Notes under the pieces: model-generated
What the model was told of the DNA's origin: nothing
Database searches by the model: none
What the model saw: only the letters and a program-made list of their open reading frames with translations
Translations under genes and position numbers: made by a program
Part shown: positions 15,577-24,798 of the stretch, piece by piece
Position numbering within the stretch: position 1 is the stretch's first letter
How the letters are laid out: each line of letters opens with the position of its first letter
NCBI GenBank assembly: GCA_001028025.1
Contig: LDAQ01000076.1
Coordinates: 1 to 48,827 of the forward strand
Source of the DNA: Faecalicatena fissicatena
GTDB lineage: Bacteria > Bacillota > Clostridia > Lachnospirales > Lachnospiraceae
Direction: 5' to 3'
DNA: 48,827 bases

Positions 15577-16407
15577 ATGAAGATTGATATGCACTGCCAT
15601 GTGAAGGAAGGTTCTATAGACAGTAAAGTAAGCTTGGACGAATACATTACAATTCTAAAAAGCAAAGGATTCCAGGGGATGGTAGTTACAGACCATAACA
15701 CGTATAAGGGATACCGCTACTGGAAGAACCATATGAAAGGAAAAGTCCATGAAGATTTTGTTGTTTTAAAAGGAATCGAGTACGATACAAGGGATGCCGG
15801 ACATATTCTGGTCATTATGCCGGAGGGAGTCAAGATGCGGCTGCTTGAGATGCGCGGCATGCCGGTATCTGTCCTGATTGACCTGGTGCACCGTAACGGT
15901 GGGATTCTCGGGCCTGCACATCCGTGCGGCGAGAAGTATCTGAGTATTACGAATACGAAAAGGTTTTATACGAACCCTGAAGTGATGAAGCGGTTTGATT
16001 TTGTGGAAGCATTCAATAGCTGTGAATCTGCAGCGTCCAATGCAGGGGCGCTGAAGCTGGCTGAAAAGTACGGCAAGGTTACCGTAGGCGGCAGCGATTC
16101 CCACAAGCCGGGCTGTGTGGGACGGGCTTATACTATACTACCCGAGCCGGTGAGCTGTGAGACAGAACTGATTTCTATGATTCACAAAAGGACGAAGCTG
16201 GAGACAGGCGGAACACTGTACGAGAAGACCACAAAAGACCGGATTGGAAAGGTGAATAAAGTGCTTGTATATTCCTTCTGGTTTTATAATAAGGGCGGGG
16301 AACTTCTTAAACGCCACGGGCGGAAAGAGAAGATGGAGGTGGAGAATCCCATTGACCCCATCGATCCGATTGAGATGTATTATACAGGAGAACAGAAGCT
16401 GTCTTAA
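15577..16407 (+). CDS. PHP-domain metal-dependent phosphoesterase
   Basis: 276 residues. PHP metal-binding motifs are present in order: DMHCH near the N-terminus, VVTDHN, GIEYDTRDAGHIL, GILGPAHP and VTVGGSDSHKPGCVGRAYT. These ligands fit a trinuclear-metal phosphoesterase of the TrpH/YciV type. The C-terminal ~60 residues are basic and unassigned. The start follows AAAAGGGGG. Its TAA shares two bases with the stop of the opposing AraC gene, so the genes overlap by 4 bp tail-to-tail. Confidence 0.88.
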   Translation: MKIDMHCHVKEGSIDSKVSLDEYITILKSKGFQGMVVTDHNTYKGYRYWKNHMKGKVHEDFVVLKGIEYDTRDAGHILVIMPEGVKMRLLEMRGMPVSVLIDLVHRNGGILGPAHPCGEKYLSITNTKRFYTNPEVMKRFDFVEAFNSCESAASNAGALKLAEKYGKVTVGGSDSHKPGCVGRAYTILPEPVSCETELISMIHKRTKLETGGTLYEKTTKDRIGKVNKVLVYSFWFYNKGGELLKRHGRKEKMEVENPIDPIDPIEMYYTGEQKLS

Positions 16408-17285
16408 ACGGCAGCTTTTCTGTATTCACCGGGCGTCTGTCCATATTTACGCTTAAAAAGCCGGTTAAAGTAGGACAGGTTGTCAAAGCCGGTTCTTGCG
16501 GCAACCTCCAATACAGAATATCCGGAGGTGACCAGCAGCCGTGAGGCCATGCTGAGACGGTAATCATTCAGATATTCTGTGAATCCCATTCCCATATGGC
16601 TTTTGAAAAACTTCATGAAATGGGATTTACTGTAATATGTAACTGCTGCCATATCCTCAATGGTGATTGCATCGGCATAGTGTTCCTCAACATATTTCAA
16701 TATGGTTTTTAATTTTTCCAGAGATTTGGTCTTGATTGTTGAGGTCGAATCTCTGTTTGTCTGTGAGGAGATCAGCAGAAAGAAGAACTGAAAGAGATAT
16801 CCTTTTACTGCCAGTTGATATCCATCCGGCCGGGCAGCGCATAAATCATCGATATGGCTAATGCAGCCTGCCAGATCCGCATATGCGGCACTGGATGGCG
16901 TAATGAAGGTAAGTGCGGCGCGTTCCGCACGAAGCAGAGGCTGCAGAAACTGTACAGTGCAGAGATCGCTGCTGTCTGCAAGCAGCAGTCCGGGTTTGAA
17001 AAGGATATTTTCGTACTCCATGGTGCAGCCTGCCCGCTGCTCAATAGAATGGAGCTGTCCGGGAAGAATGAAGATGATATCTCCGGCAGCCGCGGCTTCC
17101 GTCTGAAAGTTGACGGAAACATAGCCCTGCCCTTTTTTTATAACAATAAGCTCGATTTCTTCATGCCAGTGCAGCGGAACCTGTATAAAATCTAGAGGAA
17201 TGGAACATAGATAAGTATTATAGGGAAAATCAGCATTTGTATGGGATTTGGTTTCATGGTAATTCTGGTACTCTGTAATATTCAA
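16404..17285 (-). CDS. AraC-family transcriptional regulator
   Basis: 293 residues. The N-terminal cupin-type sensor (about 20-130) contains PLHWHEEIELIVIKKGQGYV and GDIIFILPGQLHSIE. The C-terminal double HTH (about 190-290) contains ITIEDMAAVTYYSKSHFMKFFKSHMG and VLEVAARTGFDNLSYFNRLFKRKYGQTPGEYR. Cupin AraC proteins of this type usually sense sugars. It is divergent from glycogen phosphorylase, with 165 bp between starts, so control of the starch/glycogen block is plausible but unproven. Confidence 0.92.
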   Translation of the reverse strand: MNITEYQNYHETKSHTNADFPYNTYLCSIPLDFIQVPLHWHEEIELIVIKKGQGYVSVNFQTEAAAAGDIIFILPGQLHSIEQRAGCTMEYENILFKPGLLLADSSDLCTVQFLQPLLRAERAALTFITPSSAAYADLAGCISHIDDLCAARPDGYQLAVKGYLFQFFFLLISSQTNRDSTSTIKTKSLEKLKTILKYVEEHYADAITIEDMAAVTYYSKSHFMKFFKSHMGMGFTEYLNDYRLSMASRLLVTSGYSVLEVAARTGFDNLSYFNRLFKRKYGQTPGEYRKAAV

Positions 17286-17450
17286 AATGGTGCCTCGCTT
17301 TCTGTAATAATACAGCTGAATTTATAAGAATGATAGTATTGTACTATAAATGAAGAGTATTTTGCAAGAAAATGAACTGTAATCGTATTAAAATGCATAA
17401 CATAGACTTGATGTAAGGCCAATTTGGATTTCCATGAAAGGAGTTATGAT

Positions 17451-19703
17451 ATGGGTATAAAGGATAGTATGAGTCAGAAACTGGGAAAGGGAATTGCAGA
17501 AGCTTCCAACGAAGAGCTTTATTCTGCACTTCTGGAAATTGTACAGGAGATGGCACAGAAAAAAGAAAAAAGTGGTGGGAAAAAGAAGCTTTATTATATT
17601 TCCGCAGAATTTCTGATTGGGAAGCTGCTCTCTAATAATATGATTAATCTGGGCATCTATAATGAGGTGAGGGACGTACTTGCAGAAAGTGGAAAAGATA
17701 TCTGCGAGGTTGAGGAAGCTGAGCCGGAACCGTCTCTGGGTAACGGCGGGCTTGGCCGTCTGGCCGCCTGCTTTCTGGATTCTATTGCTACGCTGGGGCT
17801 GAACGGGGACGGAATCGGGCTGAATTACCATTTCGGTCTGTTTAAGCAGGCATTTGAGGATGAACTGCAGAAAGAGACGCCAAATCCCTGGATTGAGAAG
17901 CAGAGCTGGCTGACCAAAACCGATGTGACCTATCCGGTTCGTTTTAAAGGAATGACCCTCAATTCCAGAATGTATGACATTGAGGTTACCGGCTACAACA
18001 ATACTACGAATAAGCTGCATCTTTTTGATGTGGAGACCGTGGATGAGAGCATTGTAGAGGAAGGGATTGAATTTGACAAAGAAGACATTGCGAAGAATCT
18101 GACGCTGTTTCTGTATCCGGACGACAGCGACGAGAATGGCCGCCTGCTGCGCATTTACCAGCAGTATTTTATGGTCAGCAACGGGGCAAGGCTTATACTG
18201 GATGAATGCGAGGCAAAAGGCTGCAAACTTTATGATCTGCCGGATTATGCGGTCATCCAGATTAACGATACGCATCCCACAATGGTCATTCCTGAGCTGA
18301 TCCGTCTGCTGATGGAGCGTGGTATGGATATGGATGACGCTATAGAAGTAGTTTCCCGTACCTGCGCATATACAAACCATACGATTCTTGCAGAAGCGCT
18401 GGAAAAATGGCCTGTGGATTACCTGAAAAAAGTAGTGCCCCAGCTGGTTCCCATTATTGAAGTGCTGGACGATAAAGTGAGAAGAAAGTATGCGGATGAG
18501 AGCGTGGCCGTCATCGACAGAAATGATACGGTCCACATGGCGCATATCGACATCCATTATGGTTTCAGCGTAAACGGAGTTGCATCCCTTCACACGGAAA
18601 TACTCAAGGACAACGAGCTGAATAATTTTTATAAAATTTATCCGGAAAAATTCAACAACAAAACAAATGGAATTACGTTCAGAAGATGGCTGCTCCACTG
18701 CAATCCGCTTCTGACTGAAATGCTGGATTTCATTGTAGGTAAGGGATACCGCTCAGATGCCAGGCAGCTGGAGAGACTGATGAACTTCCGGGGAGATAAG
18801 AATGTATTGGGCCGCCTTCTGGATATAAAGAAGGAGAACAAGAAGGTTCTCTGCGGTTATCTGAAAGAGACCCAGGGACTGGATTTGAACCCGGATTCTA
18901 TCTTCGATATACAGGTAAAACGTCTCCATGAATATAAACGCCAGCAGATGAATGCTCTGTATGTGATCCACAAGTATCTGGAAATCAAAGCGGGCAGACG
19001 GCCCTCCACTCCGATTACCGTGATCTTCGGGGCAAAGGCCGCGCCGGCCTATGTGATTGCAAAAGACATCATCCATATGATTCTCTGCCTGCAGGAAATC
19101 ATTAACAATGACCCGGAGGTAAGCCCTTATCTTCAGGTTGTTATGGTGGAGAATTATAATGTTACCAAGGCGGAAAAACTGATACCGGCCTGCGATATCT
19201 CCGAGCAGATCTCCCTGGCATCCAAGGAGGCCAGCGGTACCGGAAATATGAAGTTTATGCTGAACGGCGCCGTTACGCTGGGGACGGAAGACGGTGCGAA
19301 CGTGGAGATCCATGAGCTTGTAGGAGATGACAATATCTTTGTGTTCGGGGCATCCAGCGATGAGGTAATCGAACACTATGCAAAAGCGGATTATGTTTCC
19401 CGGGATTTCTATGAGAAAGATAAGGATATCAAAGCAGCGGTGGACTTTATCACCTGTAAAAAAATGCTGGAAGTGGGAAATGAAAAGAACTTAAAACGCC
19501 TGCAGAAAGAACTGCTGAGCAAAGACTGGTTTATGACCCTTTTAGATTTCAAGGAGTACACGAAGAAAAAAGAAGAAGCCCTTAAAGCTTATGAGAACAG
19601 AACCGAGTGGGCGAAGAAGATGCTGGTTAATATTGCGAAAGCGGGATATTTTTCCTCAGACAGGACAATAGAGGAATATAATAGGGATATCTGGAAACTA
19701 TAA
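17451..19703 (+). CDS. glgP: Glycogen/starch/maltodextrin phosphorylase
   Basis: 750 residues from ATG 17451, chosen because AAAGGAG lies 7 nt upstream (an in-frame TTG at 17424 has no site). It releases glucose-1-phosphate from alpha-1,4-glucans with phosphate and a PLP cofactor. Motifs: EPSLGNGGLGRLAACFLDS, AVIQINDTHPTMVIPELIRL, the PLP-lysine region EASGTGNMKFMLNGAV, and GTEDGANVEI. It is shorter than E. coli GlgP (815), mostly by a short N-terminus. It lies between an AraC regulator and a maltodextrin ABC transporter and probably acts on imported maltodextrins together with MalQ. Confidence 0.96.
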   Translation: MGIKDSMSQKLGKGIAEASNEELYSALLEIVQEMAQKKEKSGGKKKLYYISAEFLIGKLLSNNMINLGIYNEVRDVLAESGKDICEVEEAEPEPSLGNGGLGRLAACFLDSIATLGLNGDGIGLNYHFGLFKQAFEDELQKETPNPWIEKQSWLTKTDVTYPVRFKGMTLNSRMYDIEVTGYNNTTNKLHLFDVETVDESIVEEGIEFDKEDIAKNLTLFLYPDDSDENGRLLRIYQQYFMVSNGARLILDECEAKGCKLYDLPDYAVIQINDTHPTMVIPELIRLLMERGMDMDDAIEVVSRTCAYTNHTILAEALEKWPVDYLKKVVPQLVPIIEVLDDKVRRKYADESVAVIDRNDTVHMAHIDIHYGFSVNGVASLHTEILKDNELNNFYKIYPEKFNNKTNGITFRRWLLHCNPLLTEMLDFIVGKGYRSDARQLERLMNFRGDKNVLGRLLDIKKENKKVLCGYLKETQGLDLNPDSIFDIQVKRLHEYKRQQMNALYVIHKYLEIKAGRRPSTPITVIFGAKAAPAYVIAKDIIHMILCLQEIINNDPEVSPYLQVVMVENYNVTKAEKLIPACDISEQISLASKEASGTGNMKFMLNGAVTLGTEDGANVEIHELVGDDNIFVFGASSDEVIEHYAKADYVSRDFYEKDKDIKAAVDFITCKKMLEVGNEKNLKRLQKELLSKDWFMTLLDFKEYTKKKEEALKAYENRTEWAKKMLVNIAKAGYFSSDRTIEEYNRDIWKL

Positions 19704-19714
19704 AAAGGTACAAT

Positions 19715-19858
19715 GTAACAGTTCAGACAAGTCTGAACTGTTACGGCACAACACGGATTTCCCGAAATACTTTCCGGGAGTCTCCTGCAGCGCGGCTCCC
19801 GGGGAGAATATAGAAGGCAGCAGGGGACGGGCCTTATGGGTAAGGCCCGTGCCGGATT
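19715..19858. other. Structured intergenic region after glgP
   Basis: A perfect 14-bp inverted repeat with 2-nt centre (19715-19728 with 19731-19744) is followed by a CCGGGAG/CTCCCGG pair and an ACGGGCCTTA-TGGG-TAAGGCCCGT hairpin, enclosed by possible GGCAC/GTGCC pairing. There is no clear U-run. It may stop or stabilise the glgP transcript. The rest of the 357-bp gap holds the promoter and operator of the transporter operon. Confidence 0.5.
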
Positions 19859-19932
19859 TAAATACACCTGTACAAATTGCACAAAATACGAGAGATAAAA
19901 CTGTAAAAATTTACAGAATGTAGAATCAGGGA

Positions 19933-19987
19933 TTGCAATTATTATGTGGCAGGTGTATATTTAAGGCAAGGATTGGAAACGTTACCG
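19933..19987 (+). promoter_or_regulatory. Promoter and LacI/CcpA-type operator of the maltodextrin operon
   Basis: TTGCAA-N17-TATATT (19933-19961) is followed at 19974-19987 by TGGAAACGTTACCG, an imperfect palindrome GGAAAC/GTTACC centred on CG. This is the general form of LacI-family operators and fits the cre consensus except for the last base. It lies from about +6 to +19, where a bound repressor would block transcription. The binder could be the LacI protein at 24799-25827, CcpA, or both. Confidence 0.7.
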
Positions 19988-20060
19988 ACACCGATACCGA
20001 CAACGATTCCAAAACCGGAGGAACAAGAAAAAGTTTATTCAGAAAAAAGGAGAAGTAAGT

Positions 20061-21419
20061 ATGAAGATGAAAAAGTTTTTATCAGCGGCACTGGCAGCTA
20101 CAATGGCTGCAGGACTTTTAGCAGGATGCGGAAGTAACAAGTCTGACTCCGCATCTGGTGAATCATCTAAGGATGATAAAGGTACCGTTTACTACCTGAG
20201 CTTTAAGCCTGAGCAGGCCGAACAGTGGGAAGCAATTGCCAAGGCATATACAGAGGAGACCGGTGTGCAGGTGAAGGTACAGACCGCAGCTTCTGGAACT
20301 TACGAGCAGACCCTGAAGTCTGAGATTGCCAAGAAAGATGCTCCTACGCTGTTCCAGATCAATGGACCGGTAGGATATCAGAACTGGAAAGACTACTGCA
20401 TGGATTTATCTGATACTGACCTGTACTCCTGGCTGAACGACAAGGGCATGGCAATCGAGGGCGAAGACGGCGGAGTATATGGCATCCCGTACGCAGTGGA
20501 AGGATACGGCATCATTTACAATGAAGAGATCATGGATAAGTACTTTACACTGGACGGAGCAAAAGCAGCATCCATAGAAGAGATCAATAATTTTGACAAG
20601 TTAAAAGAAGTTACCGAGGATATGACCGCAAAGAAAGACCAGCTGGGAATTGACGGCGTATTTGCTTCTACCTCTTTTGCACCTGGTGAAGACTGGAGAT
20701 GGCAGACACATCTGATGAACCTTCCGATCTATTATGAGTATCAGGATAACAACGTGAAAGATGAGGATGAGATCTCATTTGAATATAACAAAGAGTTCAA
20801 GAACATTTTTGATCTCTACCTGAACAACTCCGTAACAGAGCCGGCCATGTTAGGTTCTAAGACAGTTTCCGATTCTATGGCTGAATTCGCACTCGGAAAA
20901 GCGGCAATGGTACAGAACGGCAACTGGGCATGGGGAGACATCAGCGGCGTTGACGGCAACACCGTAAAAGAAGATAAAATCAAATATCTTCCAATCTATA
21001 CCGGTATGAAAGGCGAAGAGAAACAGGGCTTATGCGTAGGCGGTGAGAACTACTTCTGCATCAACAGCCAGGCTTCCGAGGCAGATCAGAAAGCATCTCT
21101 GGACTTCATTGAGTGGCTGTTTGGAACAGATGAAGGCAAAGAAAAAGTGACAAATGAGCTTGGATTTATCACACCGTTCAATACCTTTGAGGACGATCAG
21201 AAACCTACGGATCCGCTGGCACAGGAAGTCATCCGCTACATGGAGAATTCCGACCTGACAAGTGTTTCCTGGGACTTCCAGACATTCCCGAGCCAGACCT
21301 TCAAAGACAATCTGGGGGCATCTCTGCTGGAATATGCATCAGGCAACAAGGACTGGAACACACTTGTGACAGAGTGTACCGAGGACTGGAAAACAGAGAA
21401 AGAAGCAACAGCTGAATAA
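20061..21419 (+). CDS. Maltodextrin-type ABC transporter substrate-binding lipoprotein
   Basis: 452 residues. The lipoprotein signal ends LLAGCGS (Cys 23) and is followed by a Ser/Lys/Asp-rich linker and a family-1 solute-binding domain (WEAIAKAYTEETGVQVKV, GVYGIPYAVEGYGIIYNEE, AMVQNGNWAWGDI, FIEWLFGTDEGKEKV). It captures oligosaccharides outside the cell for the two permeases downstream. No ATPase gene is in the cluster, as is common in Firmicutes where a shared MsmK-type ATPase serves several importers. The start follows AAGGAGAAG. Sugar specificity is inferred from the adjacent glgP and malQ. Confidence 0.9.
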   Translation: MKMKKFLSAALAATMAAGLLAGCGSNKSDSASGESSKDDKGTVYYLSFKPEQAEQWEAIAKAYTEETGVQVKVQTAASGTYEQTLKSEIAKKDAPTLFQINGPVGYQNWKDYCMDLSDTDLYSWLNDKGMAIEGEDGGVYGIPYAVEGYGIIYNEEIMDKYFTLDGAKAASIEEINNFDKLKEVTEDMTAKKDQLGIDGVFASTSFAPGEDWRWQTHLMNLPIYYEYQDNNVKDEDEISFEYNKEFKNIFDLYLNNSVTEPAMLGSKTVSDSMAEFALGKAAMVQNGNWAWGDISGVDGNTVKEDKIKYLPIYTGMKGEEKQGLCVGGENYFCINSQASEADQKASLDFIEWLFGTDEGKEKVTNELGFITPFNTFEDDQKPTDPLAQEVIRYMENSDLTSVSWDFQTFPSQTFKDNLGASLLEYASGNKDWNTLVTECTEDWKTEKEATAE

Positions 21420-21488
21420 ATAAAGACCAGGAGGGTGAGCGCGGAAAACTATTTGCCTCACCCTCAATTACAGAACAGGAGGAGTACT

Positions 21489-22331
21489 ATGCAGAAAGCA
21501 TATAAAAAATATTTTTGCATATTCGTGCTTCCGACACTGATTGCATTTACATTATTTTTCGTAATTCCATTTGTGATGGGTATTGGCTTATCGTTCTGCA
21601 AGTTTACCACTGTGACAAATGCAAGATGGGTTGGATTAGAAAACTACATGAAGGCATTTTCAAATAAAGATTTTATGAATGCCCTCTGGTTTACCGTGAA
21701 GTTTACAATAGTTTCTGTCATCAGCATCAATGTGATCGCTTTTATATTCGCATATGCGCTGACAAGAGGAATCAAGGGGACAAATCTGTTCCGTACTACA
21801 TTTTTTATGCCGAACTTAATCGGCGGTATTGTGCTTGGTTATATCTGGCAGCTGATGATCAACGGCGTGCTTGCCAGATTCGGAGTTACCATAACAACAG
21901 ACGCGAAATTTGGTTTCTGGGGGCTGATCATCCTCATGAACTGGCAGCTCATCGGGTATATGATGATTATCTACATCGCGGGTATCCAGAACATTCCGAC
22001 GGAGCTGGTGGAGGCCGCAAAGATTGATGGGGCCTCAAAGCTGCAGGCGCTGTTCAAAGTAACCATACCGATGGTGATGTCATCCGTGACGATCTGCCTG
22101 TTTCTGACACTGACCAATTCCTTCAAGCTGTTTGACCAGAATCTGGCGCTGACTGCCGGTGCACCGTCCAAGAAGACAGCCATGCTGGCGCTGGATATTT
22201 ACACAACCTTCTATAATAGAAATGGCTGGGAGGGTGTAGGCCAGGCGAAAGCGGTTATTTTCTTTGTGATCGTAGGAATACTGGCTCTGACACAGCTCTA
22301 TTTCACAAGAAATAAGGAGGTGGAAAGCTAA
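21489..22331 (+). CDS. Sugar ABC transporter permease, MalF-like
   Basis: 280 residues from ATG 21489 (AGGAGGAG just upstream; an upstream in-frame start would be far from any ribosome site). Six membrane segments and the permease EAA loop (ELVEAAKIDGASKLQALFKVTIPMV) that contacts the ATPase. Its last base is the first base of the next permease (TAATG), giving tight translational coupling. It acts with the binding lipoprotein upstream. Confidence 0.92.
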   Translation: MQKAYKKYFCIFVLPTLIAFTLFFVIPFVMGIGLSFCKFTTVTNARWVGLENYMKAFSNKDFMNALWFTVKFTIVSVISINVIAFIFAYALTRGIKGTNLFRTTFFMPNLIGGIVLGYIWQLMINGVLARFGVTITTDAKFGFWGLIILMNWQLIGYMMIIYIAGIQNIPTELVEAAKIDGASKLQALFKVTIPMVMSSVTICLFLTLTNSFKLFDQNLALTAGAPSKKTAMLALDIYTTFYNRNGWEGVGQAKAVIFFVIVGILALTQLYFTRNKEVES

Positions 22332-23203
22332 TGGCAGGTAAGAAGAAAATTCAGGAAGATGTACAGACAATGGAGGTATCAAAAGGAACAGGAACTGTGA
22401 TGACCGTGATCTTTGCCGTACTGGCCCTGGTATTTATATTTCCGATTATTCTGGTATTCATCAACTCTTTTAAGAGTAAACTCTACATCAGTGACCAGCC
22501 TTTTGCACTTCCCAACAGCGATACTTTCGTGGGCCTGAGCAACTATATCGATGGTGTGGCAAAAACAGGATTGATTAAAGCGGCAGGCTATTCCATCTTT
22601 ATTACGGTATTTTCTGTGCTGCTGGTGGTGCTGCTGACGGCAATGACGGCATGGTGGCTGACACGGGTAAAAAGTAAAATATCTACGGTCTTGTATTATC
22701 TGTTTGTATTTGCTATGATTGTACCGTTCCAGATGGTCATGTTCACTCTGTCCAAAGTGACAGACATGTTGAATCTGGGGAATCCGGTGGGGATCATTTT
22801 TGTATATGTAGGGTTCGGTGCGGGGCTTTCGGTGTTCATGTTCGCGGGATTTGTCAAAGCGATACCGATCTCCCTGGAGGAAGCCGCAATGATAGACGGC
22901 TGCACACCGATCCAGACCTTTTTCAGAATTGTTCTGCCGGTATTGAAACCTACTGCAATTACCGTTGCAATTCTGAATGCGATGTGGATATGGAACGATT
23001 ATCTGCTTCCTCTGCTTGTGCTGGGAAGCGACTATCAGACAATTCCGATCGCGGTGCAGTATCTGAGGGGCGGATATGGTTCGGTGGATATGGGAGCAAT
23101 GATGGGTATGCTGGTTCTGGCAATCCTGCCGATTATCGTATTCTACCTGCTCTGCCAGAAATATATTATTAAAGGTGTGGCTGCAGGAGCAGTTAAAGGA
23201 TAA
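22331..23203 (+). CDS. Sugar ABC transporter permease, MalG-like
   Basis: 290 residues. An N-terminal cytoplasmic stretch is followed by six membrane segments. The EAA loop reads SLEEAAMIDGCTPIQTFFRIVLP, and WNDYLLPLLVL and the C-terminal VAAGAVKG are typical of the MalG side of carbohydrate importers. The start overlaps the MalF-like stop; AAGGAGGTGG precedes it. Confidence 0.93.
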   Translation: MAGKKKIQEDVQTMEVSKGTGTVMTVIFAVLALVFIFPIILVFINSFKSKLYISDQPFALPNSDTFVGLSNYIDGVAKTGLIKAAGYSIFITVFSVLLVVLLTAMTAWWLTRVKSKISTVLYYLFVFAMIVPFQMVMFTLSKVTDMLNLGNPVGIIFVYVGFGAGLSVFMFAGFVKAIPISLEEAAMIDGCTPIQTFFRIVLPVLKPTAITVAILNAMWIWNDYLLPLLVLGSDYQTIPIAVQYLRGGYGSVDMGAMMGMLVLAILPIIVFYLLCQKYIIKGVAAGAVKG

Positions 23204-23221
23204 ATAGAAAGGGGAAAAGCG

Positions 23222-24739
23222 ATGAGAGAAAGTGGAATTTTATTACCCGTTTTCGCATTGCCTTCCGCGTATGGGATTGGATGTTTTTCGAAAGAAGCCT
23301 ATGAGTTTGTGGATCAGTTAAAAGAGGCGGGACAGAGTAAATGGCAGATTCTTCCGCTGGGACCGACCGGGTACGGGGATTCACCGTACCAGTCTTTCTC
23401 TACATTTGCCGGAAATCCGTATTTCATAGATTTGGAGACTTTAATCCGGGAAGGACTTCTGACAGAGGAAGAATGTAAATCATATGATTTTGGGGAAATA
23501 CAGGACAGCATAGATTATGAAAAGCTGTATCTGAACAGATTTAAAATCCTGCATCAGGCATACCGCCGGTTCGACGGCAGCCAGAACTGGGAGTACAGGG
23601 AATTCCTGGATGAAAACCGGGACTGGCTGGATGAATACTGTCTGTTCATGGCGTTAAAAAACAAGCATGGGGGCGTAAGCTGGCGGGAATGGAAGGCCCC
23701 TTACCGGGACAGAGTTGAGAACGCCCTGGAAGAGGCCAGATCGGAACTGGCCGGGGAGATTGATTTCTACCGGTTCCAGCAGTATGAATTCAACAGGCAG
23801 TGGAAAAGGCTGCATGCCTATGCAAATGAAAATGGTATCGAGATCATTGGTGATATTCCGATCTACGTGGCATTTGACAGTGCAGATACCTGGGCGGCGC
23901 CGGAATTGTTCCAGTTCGATGAAAATAAGGAACCCTCCGCCGTGGCAGGATGTCCGCCGGACGGATTCTCTGCTACTGGGCAGCTGTGGGGAAACCCGCT
24001 TTACGACTGGGAGTATCATAAAAAGACCGGCTATGCATGGTGGATGCGCAGAATCGTCCATTGTTTCCGGCTGTACGACATCGTCCGCATCGATCATTTC
24101 CGGGGATTCGACGAATATTATGCCATACCATACGGCGAGAAGACTGCCGTTAACGGAAAATGGATGCCGGGGCCTGGGATCGAATTTTTTAGGACAATGG
24201 AAGAGAAGCTTGGCAGGCTGAATATTATCGCGGAGGATCTGGGATTCCTGACGGACAGCGTTTTGAAACTGCTGGACGACACCGGTTTTCCGGGAATGAA
24301 GGTCATACAGTTTGCGTTTGACTCCAGGGAGTCGGCGAATTATCTGCCTCACACATATACAGAAAACTGCGTTGTTTATACTGGGACGCACGACAATGAT
24401 ACGACCCGGGGATGGTATCATCATGTGAATAAGGAGTGCCGCGATTTCGCCAAGGAATACCTGCATAAGCATGCACTGGACGAGGATGAGCTCGCATGGG
24501 ATTTTATCGCTATGGCTATGGGGAGTGTAGCAAAGCTGTGCGTGATACCCGTTCAGGATTATCTCTGCAGAGGGAGCGAGGCCAGAATCAATACGCCCTC
24601 AACCCTGGGAAATAATTGGGTATGGCGGTTGAAAAAAGATGAGATAAATGATACTCTTATAAAAGAGATACGTAAGATAACGAAACTGTACGGTCGTCTA
24701 TCTCGTAAAGGACAGCATTCTGAACAGAAAGTTCAATAG
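23222..24739 (+). CDS. malQ: 4-alpha-glucanotransferase (amylomaltase)
   Basis: 505 residues, full length for GH77. It transfers alpha-1,4-glucan segments between maltodextrins, releasing glucose and making chains suitable for the phosphorylase. Motifs: LPVFALPSAYGIGCFSKEAYEFVDQL, QILPLGPTGYGDSPYQSFS, IGDIPIYVAFDSADTW, VRIDHFRGFDEYY with the nucleophile Asp, IIAEDLGF with the acid/base Glu, and VYTGTHDNDTTRGW with the third acidic residue. It lies 18 nt behind the transporter and completes a transport-plus-processing operon. Confidence 0.96.
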   Translation: MRESGILLPVFALPSAYGIGCFSKEAYEFVDQLKEAGQSKWQILPLGPTGYGDSPYQSFSTFAGNPYFIDLETLIREGLLTEEECKSYDFGEIQDSIDYEKLYLNRFKILHQAYRRFDGSQNWEYREFLDENRDWLDEYCLFMALKNKHGGVSWREWKAPYRDRVENALEEARSELAGEIDFYRFQQYEFNRQWKRLHAYANENGIEIIGDIPIYVAFDSADTWAAPELFQFDENKEPSAVAGCPPDGFSATGQLWGNPLYDWEYHKKTGYAWWMRRIVHCFRLYDIVRIDHFRGFDEYYAIPYGEKTAVNGKWMPGPGIEFFRTMEEKLGRLNIIAEDLGFLTDSVLKLLDDTGFPGMKVIQFAFDSRESANYLPHTYTENCVVYTGTHDNDTTRGWYHHVNKECRDFAKEYLHKHALDEDELAWDFIAMAMGSVAKLCVIPVQDYLCRGSEARINTPSTLGNNWVWRLKKDEINDTLIKEIRKITKLYGRLSRKGQHSEQKVQ

Positions 24740-24798
24740 ATAAAATCGGTCCGGGAGAGCGTGCATGTCCAAAATACTTTGCAAGGGCAGGAATCAGC

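Noticed and set aside
15577..16407. PHP protein as a PolX or histidinol phosphatase
   Set aside because: It lacks polymerase domains and the HisJ sequence context; only a generic TrpH/YciV-type PHP call is supported.
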